DNA from: Verticillium longisporum
Taxonomy: Eukaryota; Ascomycota; Sordariomycetes; Glomerellales; Plectosphaerellaceae
Length of the DNA stretch: 64,000 nucleotides
Direction: 5' to 3'
Assembly: GCA_019188255.1 (NCBI GenBank)
Contig: JAETXT010000010.1
Coordinates: forward strand, 806,001 to 870,000
Shown: piece by piece, positions 55,264 through 64,000 of the stretch
How positions within the stretch are numbered: the first letter of the stretch is position 1
How the letters are laid out: each line of letters begins with the position of its first letter
Position numbers and translations under genes: made by a program
Notes under the pieces: generated by a model
What the model saw: only the letters and a program-made list of their open reading frames with translations
Told to the model about the DNA's origin: nothing
Database searches by the model: none

Positions 55264-56715
55264 ATGGCCAAAGATCACGGACAAGTGGTATGTACAGTCC
55301 TCCTTGCTGCAAATTAATGCAGGTACTTCAGAGACGCTCGAAGATCTCTGCCTTGCCTGTATCTAGCTGACGATCTTTACTCTTGAAAGGTGTCATGGTA
55401 CATTTGCACCGCGGTGGCCTTCGTCTTCGTCGTTGCGAGGCTGTGGATTCGCATTAGCAAGTTCAGGAGTCTAGGTATCGACGATGGCTTCATCATCCTG
55501 GCTTTGTGCTGCCTCATTGGCGACCTGGTTATCCAGCAGCACATGTTCAATCTGGGCATGTCTGATATGGCCAATGTCGACCACGAACAGATGAAGAAGA
55601 TCATGCAAATGATTGTGCCTGGATCCGTACTTTATGTCACCACCTTGTGGGCTATCAAGATCGCGCTGGTCATCTTCTACAAGCGCATTGCGGCGGTCGG
55701 CTCAACACTCCAGAAGATCTACAACGGCGCCTTGTGCGTGCTGGTCGCTTCGTGGGCAACCATTTTCTTCCATATCCTCTTCCAGTGCTTCCCTCATGAC
55801 AAGCGCTGGTCGCAGGATCCGGACTGTAAGTTTTCAAGGTGCCGCAACATTAACATGGCATGTATTGACTGTATGGCAGACCAATGTGACCCACGAAATG
55901 CAGAGATCAACTACTGGTTGACAATCATCCGTAAGCCTTTCCGACATTGACCCCTTTTCGGAGAACGAAGCTGACAATATGCAGTCAACATTGGCACCGA
56001 TGTCATCCGTGAGTTGCACTCGATCGAATCCAACATGAAAAATGTCTCCTAAACTAACGCCTTACAGTCATCAGCTTGCCCATCTCCATGGTCATGAAGC
56101 TCCAAATGAAGTTGAAGCAGAAGCTTGGTGTAGCCGCCATCTTCGCCCTAGGCTTCCTCGTTGTCATTGCAAGCAGTACGTCTTCAAGTGGTCCTGATGT
56201 GTAGTGACATATCGCTAACCATCCATAGTTATTCGCGCGTACTACTCGAAGCGTAATGAGACCATGCTCACCTGTACCGTGTCCATGATTGAGGCTTCAG
56301 TAGCCATCATCGCCACCTGTCTCCCTCGTACGTCCGCCCATTCCTTTAACCCAGCCTTGATGAACCGATAGTCGCTAACATATCGCTCACAGCCCTTCGA
56401 ACCCTTTTCCTCGGCCACTTCTCCTCTGCAGGCACCAACTCAGGCTACCGACACTACGAGCTTTCGTCCGCTGGCCACGCACGCAGTCGACGCACGCAGC
56501 AGAGCCGCATCACCACCAACATTGTTGGAGGTACACACAAGAGCAACGACTCGGAGGACGAGCTCGTCAAGGACCCAGCGCGCACAGCGCCTCCCAGCGG
56601 GGCTGTTCTGGCAGAAGAGAAAGGTGGAGGCATCGTCGTGAGCACGACGTTCCAGATGGATCATGGAACAGATGTGGAGTCAAACAGGTCGACACCGCTG
56701 TTTCATGCTCAGTAG
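55264..56715 (+). CDS. Rhodopsin-domain integral membrane protein (fungal 7TM)
   Basis: Membrane protein of 354 aa from seven exons. Introns: 55288-55389, 55826-55879, 55931-55984, 56009-56067, 56176-56228, 56328-56392, all GT-AG and frame-consistent; the first exon has only eight codons and the fourth 24 nt. Hydrophobic segments include WYICTAVAFVFVVARLW, IDDGFIILALCCLIGDLV, ALCVLVASWATIFFHIL and IISLPISMVMKLQ-like helices. The pattern xxLWIRISKFRSLGIDD and the NIGTDVI-LISLPI pair mark the fungal rhodopsin-domain family related to PTH11-type receptors. There is no CFEM domain. The tail of about 100 residues is polar and cytoplasmic. The ligand is unknown. Confidence 0.88.
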
Positions 56716-57454
56716 ACACAGCAGGGATCACGGGTTACGGAAGTCAAATAGCCATTATAATCACATCGACCTTGTGTCAGCATGGGTTCAATATCATTTT
56801 ACTCTTCATCATTTCCTGAATAGAGGTGTTTCCGACTCCTCAGACCGGAGGCTTGCACACATCGCGCCCGACTTGGTCTTGACTAGCTTTTTGTTACTAC
56901 ATGATAGGAACGGGTTGCTATACCAGCATCGTCAGATCACACGTTAGACCTACCTCTGCCAAGAAGGAAGAATGTCAGTAATAAGAAGCAGGAGGCTTTC
57001 CCTATTCTGATAACCACGTGCCTAATCCCAGTGCTACGCCGCGCCCCACGTTGTCCATCGCGTGGCATGACGGAATTCTCCCTGCGTCCGGGATGACAAG
57101 TTAGCGACGATCCCTGCATATAGATGAATCGCCAACCCCAGGCAATTATAGGCAGCCCACCCCGATGACTACTTTGAGTTGATGCATCGGCACCAAGGCA
57201 GTGATACCATTCAGGTGGTAGAAGGTCCGAATACTACAATTCATACCACTGACCTTGGCCACACGGAAGTTATGCTGCCACTTCTGGATTCCCGCCGAAG
57301 AAAGTCAATGCGTGGTCACATTTTGGTCAGGTCACAGGAACGTGAAGTAGGGGTAGAAGATTCATTTCTTGGCTTAACGTTGTACTTGGCATCGGAAGCG
57401 GACTTTGACGCGCGAAAGACTGACAAGCGCAATATCCGAGCACTATCATTCATC
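56716..57454. other. Region between the membrane protein and the threonine dehydratase-like gene
   Basis: 3' regions of two convergent genes; nothing further recognised. Confidence 0.55.
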
Positions 57455-58408
57455 TCAACTGCCGTACAGAACCTCCTTGATAGTGTTGCCGTCGATATTT
57501 GCACCGCACAAAAGGACGATGCTCGTCTCGGCCCCAAGTTGATGCGCAACCTTGTCGAAGCCCGCCAGAGCCATACCGTCAGACCCTTCAACTATCATAG
57601 TCTCATCATGCGCAATGCTCCTCAAGGCCGCAGCAATTTCCACCTGATTACATTCGATGACCTGATCCACCACTGCCGACGCCAACGGAAGGGTGGTGCT
57701 GTCCTCGTCTATCCCGCCAGCAACACCTTCGGCCAGCGTCGGCAGATGATCCGTCTCGATGACTTTGTCAGCTACGATGGACGCGGCTAGAGTTTTCGAG
57801 TTTGTAGCGGCAACGTCGAAACCCTTAGTCCGCGGGCTGAAGGCATTGAGAACGGACCTGATACCACTGATGAGCCCACCGCCCCCCCATGGAGACGAAG
57901 GCATTGTCTACGTGGTCGCACTGCTCCAGAATCTCGAGACCAATTGTGGCCTGGCCTGCTACAATGTCGGCGTCATTGTAAGGCGAGAAGTACGTGGACT
58001 CGCCGGACGCGGCGAGCTTCTGTGCATGCTGCTCCGCCTGTCCCGCTTCTGTATCGTGGATGATGACCTCGACGCCAAACGACTCAATCTTCTTTCGTTT
58101 GGAAGGGACGACTGTTCTGGGAGGACGACGGTGAGAGACTTGTGCAGGATACTCGCAGCCTGTGCGGAGCCAATACCGTGGTTGCCCGATGATGCCGTGA
58201 TCAAGGGCTTGTTGCCGGTGTGATTCGACATCTTGGACATGGCCCCTCGTAGTTTAAACGACACGGTGAGCTGGAAATTCTCAGCCTTGAAGAAGACTCT
58301 GGCGCCATGCTTGATGCCTGTTTTCTTTGCTGGGATGAGAGGCGTCTGGCGGATATGCTGCCTTGCTTGGACAGCACTGGCAGCGATTTCGAGCGGCGTG
58401 ACGGACAT
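57455..58408 (-). CDS. Threonine dehydratase/serine racemase-like PLP enzyme, with two compensating frame breaks
   Basis: Fold-type II PLP enzyme; the full span equals 317 aa. The PLP lysine lies in SFKLRGAMSK, the phosphate-serine motif is SSGNHGIG, and the glycine loop is GGGGLISG. A C-terminal AEGVAGGID and SIVLLCGANID complete the family pattern. The frame shifts near 58105 (one C seems missing in CCC before TTCC) and back at the G7 run at 57882-57888 (one G too many). Between them the third frame reads KKIESFGVEVIIHD and DADIVAGQATIG. The shifts cancel and all blocks are conserved, so assembly errors are likely, but real decay is possible because the neighbour is also broken. I start at 58408 (MSVTPLEI); in-frame ATGs at 58483 and 58492 extend it. 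Substrate could be threonine, serine or a hydroxyaspartate. Confidence 0.78.
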
Positions 58409-58906
58409 GGCGAGGGAATTAATGGTGTTTGTTAGACGTCCGACAGTGAAGGTTGCCCGCCTTTGAAAGACCCTTAGATCCATCACCGTCATCCTGGACC
58501 CTACGCTCTGACGGTCTGTAGGCAACTCACTGAGTTTAGCGGCGATCCACTGCCTCGCGGAAATCCATCGCTTGATTGGTCTGAACGCTTGACTTGCCCG
58601 AATAGGCAAGTTTTATGGTGGTGACTCGGAGTCTGCATGGATCTTGTAAATGGCATTTCGAATTCCCGGGCCATGGAAGGATGACTATTTTGCTAGAATC
58701 TTGACTGATTGGACAAGACGCTTGTCTTTCCGAATCAAGAAAATGGACAAGTCCCTCGCGACAAGTGTCAACAGTAGTCCGATATATCGACGAAGAAAGG
58801 GCTACTAAGCGTATTTAAAACATGGAGGGGGCGTTCCTTCAAGATGACGAATTTGGGACCAGCATAGTTTTATTCAAGTTCAATTGAGCTGCCAAGCAGT
58901 ACCAAG
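58409..58906. promoter_or_regulatory. Bidirectional promoter between the two PLP-enzyme genes
   Basis: About 500 bp between the start codons of two divergent genes. An AT-richer stretch at 58740-58830 includes GTATTTAAA on the plus strand, about 95 bp before the aminotransferase ATG. Confidence 0.5.
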
Positions 58907-60360
58907 ATGACGATAGAAGATCAGGGTCAAGAAAGGCCCATAGACCTCGCACGAGGATGGCCCTCTCTCGATATGCTTCCCTCGCACCTACTTTCCGAAG
59001 TCGCTGTTGAGACGTTGAAAGATCCTTCCAAATATTGACCGGCCCTACAATACGGAGATGACGCCGGCTACGGGCCTCTCCGAAAGGAGATTGCAAGCTG
59101 GATCTTGAATGTGGACGGGAGAGCTCACCTGCCGGAGCACATTTGCGTCACAGCCGGCGCCAGCCTGGGCATGGCCAGCATCCTGCAGAGTTTTACTGAC
59201 CCAAGCATCACCCGGGCAGTCTGGATAGTGGCTCCTGCATATCACCTCTCCTTCGGAATGTTCAAGGACGCCGGCTTCGAAGATCGGCTGATATCGGTGC
59301 CCGAGGAGACGGACCGAATCGACCTCGAATGGCTAGAGATTCAGCTGGCAAAGTGTGACGAAGACTACAGCCAGCCATATTTCGTACGTTCTGAGATCCT
59401 CTCTCGTGATAGCCACCCTGTTTTATTGCTGACATACCCCAGAGCACTAGGAAACCCGGTCCAGGCCGCAAGTTCTACCGACATGTCATCTACACCGTTC
59501 CGACATGCGCAAACCCCTCGGGCAGGATAATGTCCCTCACGACCCGCAGCAGACTCGTCGCCCTCGCACGAAAGCACGACGCCCTGATCATTTGCGACGA
59601 CGTCTACAACCTACTCCAGTGGCCCCTCCTTCAAGTCTCTTGCCTTCCCGAGTCCCTCCCCGCGTGCCCCGAAAACGAAAACTACAAAGTCTACTCTCCA
59701 GTGCAACTACCACAAAACACAGCCCTCCCTCGCCTCTCCGATCTGGATCTCGACCTCGGCCTCTCGGCCCACGACATCCAGAGCGGAACCCACTTCGGCC
59801 ACGCCATCTCCAACAACTCCTTCTCCAAGATTCTCGGCCCCGGCGTCCGCACAGGCTGGGTCCAGGGCACCCGGGCCTTCATCCACGGCCTCTCGCAGAC
59901 GGGCTCGACCGTCTCCGGCGGGTCGCCGAGCCAGCTCGCGTCGGCAATCATGCACGCCGTCCTGCAGAGCGGGCGGCTCGACGAGCACGTCGCGCGCTGC
60001 GTCCGGCCCGGGCTCCAGGGGCGCCACGCCGTTCTGGCGCGGGCCGTCGGGGCCCATCTCGCCCCGCTCGGCGTGTCGTGGGTGCGGCGCGACGATGACG
60101 GCATCTTGGGCGGGTATTTCCTCTGGCTGACGCTGCCGGTGGGAAGTCCGTCGGCGACGGAGTTTGCGGCGCGGGCGGAGGCGGAGGAGGGGGTCTTGGT
60201 TGTGCCGGGGGATTTGTTTGGTGTACCGGGGTGTGTTGCTGGGGACCTGTACCAGAGGAACGTACGATTGTGCTTCGCGTGGGAGGATGATGAGACGTTT
60301 GAGGAGGCTGTTCGCGGCTTGGCGAATGTTTTGCGCAAGTCACTTAGAAACGGTGTATAA
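58907..60360 (+). pseudogene. Class I/II aminotransferase with an in-frame TGA at codon 44
   Basis: Fold-type I PLP enzyme, 464 codons if the stop is ignored. The ATG at 58907 opens MTIEDQGQERPIDLARGWPS, a normal family start. After SKY the frame meets TGA at 59036-59038 and continues PALQYGDDAGYGPLR, the usual next block, so one codon is damaged. The intron at 59384-59442 is regular (phase 0). Later motifs are YTVPTCANPSGR, ICDDVYNLL, the PLP lysine in NSFSKILGPGVRTGW and a conserved C-terminal Arg in NVRLCFAW. It resembles the YER152C/2-aminoadipate aminotransferase-like group. The single stop may be a true nonsense mutation, a base-calling error or, less likely, readthrough. It is head-to-head with the threonine dehydratase-like gene. 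Confidence 0.75.
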
Positions 60361-60691
60361 AAAAAATGGCGGGTTGTTTTGGCCAAGTGTGGCTTGGAGC
60401 CATGTCAGTGCACACGTGTGGTAGATCAACATGCACAATGCAACCTGAGGTTTTAGTTTGGAATAGTTACAATTAAGCTTTTCTAAGAGAGGTGACCACC
60501 AAGTCGTGTGTGCCCTGTGAAGGGCGTTATGCTTCCCCATGGTATCCTATGCTATGTGACCAAAAACACCACGCCATGCAAAGCCCAAACCGGGCTCGTG
60601 ATTTTGTTTTCAAATGCATCATCCGTCTAAAACACACCGCCGTCTATGTGTGGGGTATCGCCGACCACCTTCTATGGTTCTTGCTTTTTAT
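60361..60691. other. Short region between convergent aminotransferase and MFS genes
   Basis: Both 3' UTRs; nothing else seen. Confidence 0.6.
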
Positions 60692-62461
60692 TTATTGCTC
60701 TTTGGTGCCGACAGGCTCCTCAGGAGCGTCGCCGGCCATGGTGCGCTCGTCGTCAGACAGAACGCCACCTTGGGTGGCGCGGCTGGCGCGACGCACCTTC
60801 TCCTCCTCCTCCTCACGCCCAGCTTCGATGTCGTCTTCCATCATCTGGTCAGACTCGCGCAAGGCGGGGGGCTTGACGGCGCCGGCGCGCATCTGCTCAA
60901 GCACAGCAGCGGCCTCGGCGGCGTACTTGCACTTGAGGCGAATGGTCTTGCCGTAGCGCCAGAAGAGGTAGGGGAAGGGAACGCAGGCCAGAGCGAGGAA
61001 GGCGGGAATGGTGGAGGCCCAGTGGATGCCGAGGTCGTCGTACATGTTGCTGGTGAACAGAGGGAAGGCGGCGCCAAAGAGCGATCGGATGACACTGTTG
61101 GCGGCTAGGGCCGAGGCGGCGAAGACGACGTACGAGTCGATGAGGTAGTTGAGGAGACTAAGGAAGACGAGGACGAGACCAGCGCCGAAGAAGCCGGAGG
61201 CGATGATGGAGACGATCCAGTGAATCTCGGGGCCGTTGGTCCAGGCAAACCAGAAGAGGCCGACGGGAAGAAGAATAGAGCCGATGATGGCGGGAGGGAG
61301 ACGTGCCTCGGGCTGAGCGGCACCACCGGCGGCCTCGACGGCAGCGGCGTAGCGCTTGTTGTCGTAAATGGAGTAGCTGACGGCGAAGATCATGCCAACA
61401 GCAACGCCAATGAAGGCAAGGCCACCGATACCGGGGGTCCAACCACGGTGAACCCGGTATACAATAGGGAAGGCGGCGAAGAGCATGTAGAGGGTGCCGT
61501 AGATGATGGCCATGTAGATCGACGTCAGAGTGACAATGGGCTCGCAGAAAAGCAGGACCCAAGGGCGCATAAGAGCAGTCAACTGGGGGACCTTGCGGAG
61601 GTCATGCTTTGAGACGTAGTGCTTGCCGGTCTGGCGGGAGAGCTCGAGAGCGCGCTGGCGAAGCAGGTAGGGGGCGTACGTCTCAGGGCAGATGAAGAGT
61701 GAGATGATGAGGATGAGACCAGTGAAGATAGCCATCATGCCCTCAACCCAGCGCCAGCCAGAGGCGTGACCGAGGAAGCCACCGGCAATCGGGCCAAGAA
61801 CGGGGCCGAGGAAGGGAGCCGACGCGAACAGAGCAGAAGCCATGCCGCGCTCAGACGCAGAGAACATGTCGGCAATGACGCCACCAGCGTTCGTCAGGGG
61901 TGACGAGCCGAAAGCACCTGCGAAGAATCGCAGGATGATCAACGTCTCAATGTTTTGAGAGCCAGCAGCGCCGGCATTGAAAGCTGTAAGAGCAAAGAAG
62001 GTGACGATGAAGAGGCGCTGGCGACCAAAGAGCTCCGACAGGGGAGCCCATAGGAGGGGGCCGATGGCGAAGCCAAGGACGAACAGAGAGACACCAAGGA
62101 TGGCGACAATCTGCGACACGCCAAAGTCATTGATGACGGCGCGGACACCGCCTGAGTATGCTGAGCTGGCAAAAGCAACGGCTAATGTAGCAACGGCGTT
62201 GACCACAGTGATGGACCACTTCTTGGTCTGGCTGAAGGTCATGGGGTTGCGAACATCTTCGGGGAGGAAGTCAACGAGGTAGGGAGACTCGGCAGTGCCC
62301 TCGCCGGGGTACGTGTGGTTGAGGACTTCGGGGATGACGCCGGCCTGGTCATACAGGAGCTTGAAGTGACCCTCCTTGGTCCTCGCAGGCTGGGCCTCAA
62401 TATCGAGGTCAGGGGTGGTCGCTGTGACAGACGATGCTGATGAGCTTGGTGCTGTCGCCAT
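60692..62461 (-). CDS. MFS transporter, drug:H+ antiporter-1 type (12 TM)
   Basis: Plasma-membrane exporter of 589 aa in one exon. The N-terminal 75 residues are cytoplasmic and lead into NPMTFSQTKKW. The DHA1 motif A reads GPLLWAPLSELFGRQRLF, and the antiporter motif C region is SAPFLGPVLGPIAGG. GWRWVEGMMAI is typical of the fungal FLU1/TPO1-type group. Twelve hydrophobic segments can be counted, with the long central loop around PETYAPYLLRQRALELSRQ. The C-terminal tail is acidic with a Glu run. I prefer the ATG at 62461 (MATAPSS); one at 62485 adds eight residues. Likely exports polyamines, drugs or fungal metabolites. Its position beside the PLP-enzyme pair may be meaningful, but cluster membership is only inferred. 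Confidence 0.92.
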   Translation of the reverse strand: MATAPSSSASSVTATTPDLDIEAQPARTKEGHFKLLYDQAGVIPEVLNHTYPGEGTAESPYLVDFLPEDVRNPMTFSQTKKWSITVVNAVATLAVAFASSAYSGGVRAVINDFGVSQIVAILGVSLFVLGFAIGPLLWAPLSELFGRQRLFIVTFFALTAFNAGAAGSQNIETLIILRFFAGAFGSSPLTNAGGVIADMFSASERGMASALFASAPFLGPVLGPIAGGFLGHASGWRWVEGMMAIFTGLILIISLFICPETYAPYLLRQRALELSRQTGKHYVSKHDLRKVPQLTALMRPWVLLFCEPIVTLTSIYMAIIYGTLYMLFAAFPIVYRVHRGWTPGIGGLAFIGVAVGMIFAVSYSIYDNKRYAAAVEAAGGAAQPEARLPPAIIGSILLPVGLFWFAWTNGPEIHWIVSIIASGFFGAGLVLVFLSLLNYLIDSYVVFAASALAANSVIRSLFGAAFPLFTSNMYDDLGIHWASTIPAFLALACVPFPYLFWRYGKTIRLKCKYAAEAAAVLEQMRAGAVKPPALRESDQMMEDDIEAGREEEEEKVRRASRATQGGVLSDDERTMAGDAPEEPVGTKEQ

Positions 62462-64000
62462 GGTGTGATGTGAGGTGGCGAGCATGCGCCTCGAGACGAT
62501 TGGTTGTGTTGTCTGAATGGGTCAGGTGAGGGACAACAAACAACAACAGATCGGGGACCTGATCTGATCGAATCTGAATCGGAAGTCTCGTGGCGTTGAT
62601 TGATGGTGGAAGGAAGATCTAGAATTCGGGACTATGGTCCATGGGCTTGGGAACCGCAGATCTATATAACGCAGCTCAGTGGATGCAGATTTCTAATACG
62701 GACTTGTACTGGTCCCCGTCCGGTTCATCTCCTATCACCAACCCAACGAACGGGGGCCCTGTCCCACTCGGCCGAACCGTGAACAAGGCAATAAGAGGGG
62801 CCTTTGACGGGGCGTTACGCTTGTTATGTCCGCGGCCCGTCTGGCAGCGCGCCACTTCGTTGGCTGAGACGGGCAAAACCCATCGGAGGGTCGGCGGCGG
62901 GATTCTAGCCGACTGCTTGGTCGGCACCTCGGCAGGGCTGATGGGGGACATCGAAGAAGCTAGAACCCTTGCAGAATGGTACATGCGCTATGACTCGCTG
63001 GCATGTCCGGCGTGTTTTGGCCAGCTAGGTGTGATCTGCGAAAGCTTGAGATACGTTATTCTCGTTATAGTCTGGGACGGCCCAGGGTTTGGGAGCGGAT
63101 TTGGCGTCAGATCCCGGCCGAGGCAACGTGCTTATGGGGCCCCCTAGTGCTGAGCAAAGCGCTCCCTGTCGCCCAAATGCTGTGAGGGCTGCGGAGCCGG
63201 ATTGTCGGCGAGTTTCTCGTAGCAGCAATTCCGTACCGGGGATTGCGCTTGCCAACTCCGGCCCATATCGACCCTGAGTTGTCTGTGAGTGTTCACCGGG
63301 AAAGAAAACAGCCGAATGGTGAACACAAGTAATGCAAGACATGACGCGTTCATGAGTGATGTCGCCAGTCCAGGCCGCTAGGTGTCCCGCTTCGTATTGG
63401 AGCGTCTTCAAGCGATCGTCGGCCGCGGGTGCTCATCCGTTTCGGTGGACAGCGGTGCCACATGGACAAACTCATGTCGAAGCAGTTGAGACAATCAGAT
63501 AACGTGCCGACCACGAGCAGGTCGAGATCAGACAGCCGGGCCTCTTGAGAAATGGTCTCGAAGATGCCAAGCCGGCCCCTAATTGTTGCCCAGCAGTACA
63601 GAATCGAACAACAACCATGCCTCGGTCCAGTGTGAGTGGATCCTATCGGACCCTGGCAACCCTGGCCAAGAAAAGAAAGTATGTACCATGTAGATACACC
63701 TTCAGCTTGGTCAAAGGTGGGGGCTTGCTCACGCTGGCCCTTTGCCAGCACAGTAATGGCACGCAAATTGATAAGAAGATGAGTTGTCGCCCCTCGGATG
63801 AAGAAGAAGAAGAAAAATTTGTGCGAGCCTCGCGCCCAGAAGCCTGACAACAGGCCGGATAATTGGGGCCGGAGAAGCTCGTGCCCCGATTTGTGGATCC
63901 TCACTGCCCTTTGGACCTTCCCAAGCTTCCCAGGACGAGGTTGCCCCTTCTTCGCCGGCCGGCCTTCCCCTGTGCCTCGGTATGACGTCATGGCGCTCTT
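62462..64000. other. Terminal region, MFS promoter and unassigned DNA
   Basis: Beyond the MFS promoter I see no recognisable gene. Frames at 62641-63147 (plus) and 63350-63991 (minus) are open but low in recognisable features and are left out. Confidence 0.5.
62664..62669 (-). promoter_or_regulatory. Possible TATA box of the MFS gene
   Basis: TATATA on the minus strand, about 200 bp before the MFS start codon. Confidence 0.45.

Noticed and set aside
57179..57790. Open frame of 203 codons on the plus strand
   Set aside because: Mostly antisense to the conserved C-terminal half of the threonine dehydratase-like gene.
62641..63147. Open frame of 168 codons as a gene
   Set aside because: It matches no family I know, starts within the presumed MFS promoter region and has no splice or coding pattern.
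63350..63991. Open frame of 213 codons on the minus strand
   Set aside because: Contains a poly-Phe stretch from a GAA/AAA run and no family features; probably chance.

Overview
This window is nuclear DNA of a filamentous ascomycete, most likely a Sordariomycete; the order cannot be fixed from sequence alone. The evidence is GC-rich coding exons split by short GT-AG introns (about 46-150 nt) with CTAAC/CTGAC branch sites, long CT-rich 5' leaders, an isolated 5S rRNA gene with its own T-run terminator, AT-rich tracts that look RIP-mutated, and fungus-specific families (velvet, rhodopsin-like 7TM proteins, PHO80-type cyclin, GAC1-type PP1 subunit).

Layout. 1-12.4 kb is core chromosome: a glycogen-targeting PP1 regulatory subunit, a casein kinase I and an SRPK-like kinase. 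13.5-22.1 kb is an accessory block. It holds an LTR, a decayed metallo-beta-lactamase-fold gene, a bZIP regulator, an SDR oxidoreductase, AT-rich relics and a second, inverted solo LTR with a perfect 5-bp target duplication. The two ends of the block are the complementary halves of one 5S rRNA gene, sharing 6-7 nt, so the block reads as an insertion of about 8.5 kb into a 5S gene. From 22-44 kb follow an aldo-keto reductase (9 exons), a small divergent velvet-domain protein, a damaged secreted subtilase, a secreted type-B carboxylesterase, a mitochondrial BolA3-like protein, an intact 5S rRNA gene, a thiamine-diphosphate enzyme and a PHO80-like cyclin. From 44.7-51.4 kb lie three divergent RING-like proteins with a BTB protein among them. 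From 51.7-62.5 kb lie a second type-B carboxylesterase, a rhodopsin-domain membrane protein, a head-to-head pair of PLP enzymes (a threonine dehydratase-like enzyme and a class I/II aminotransferase, both with reading-frame breaks) and an MFS transporter.

Several strongly conserved genes contain single-base frame breaks, often at C or G runs (near 3641, 43873, 57885 and 58105). These suggest consensus errors in the assembly as much as real pseudogenes, so each broken gene is described with that caution. In contrast, the MBL-fold gene at 15.4 kb has several frameshifts, two stops and a damaged metal-binding motif, and looks truly dead.
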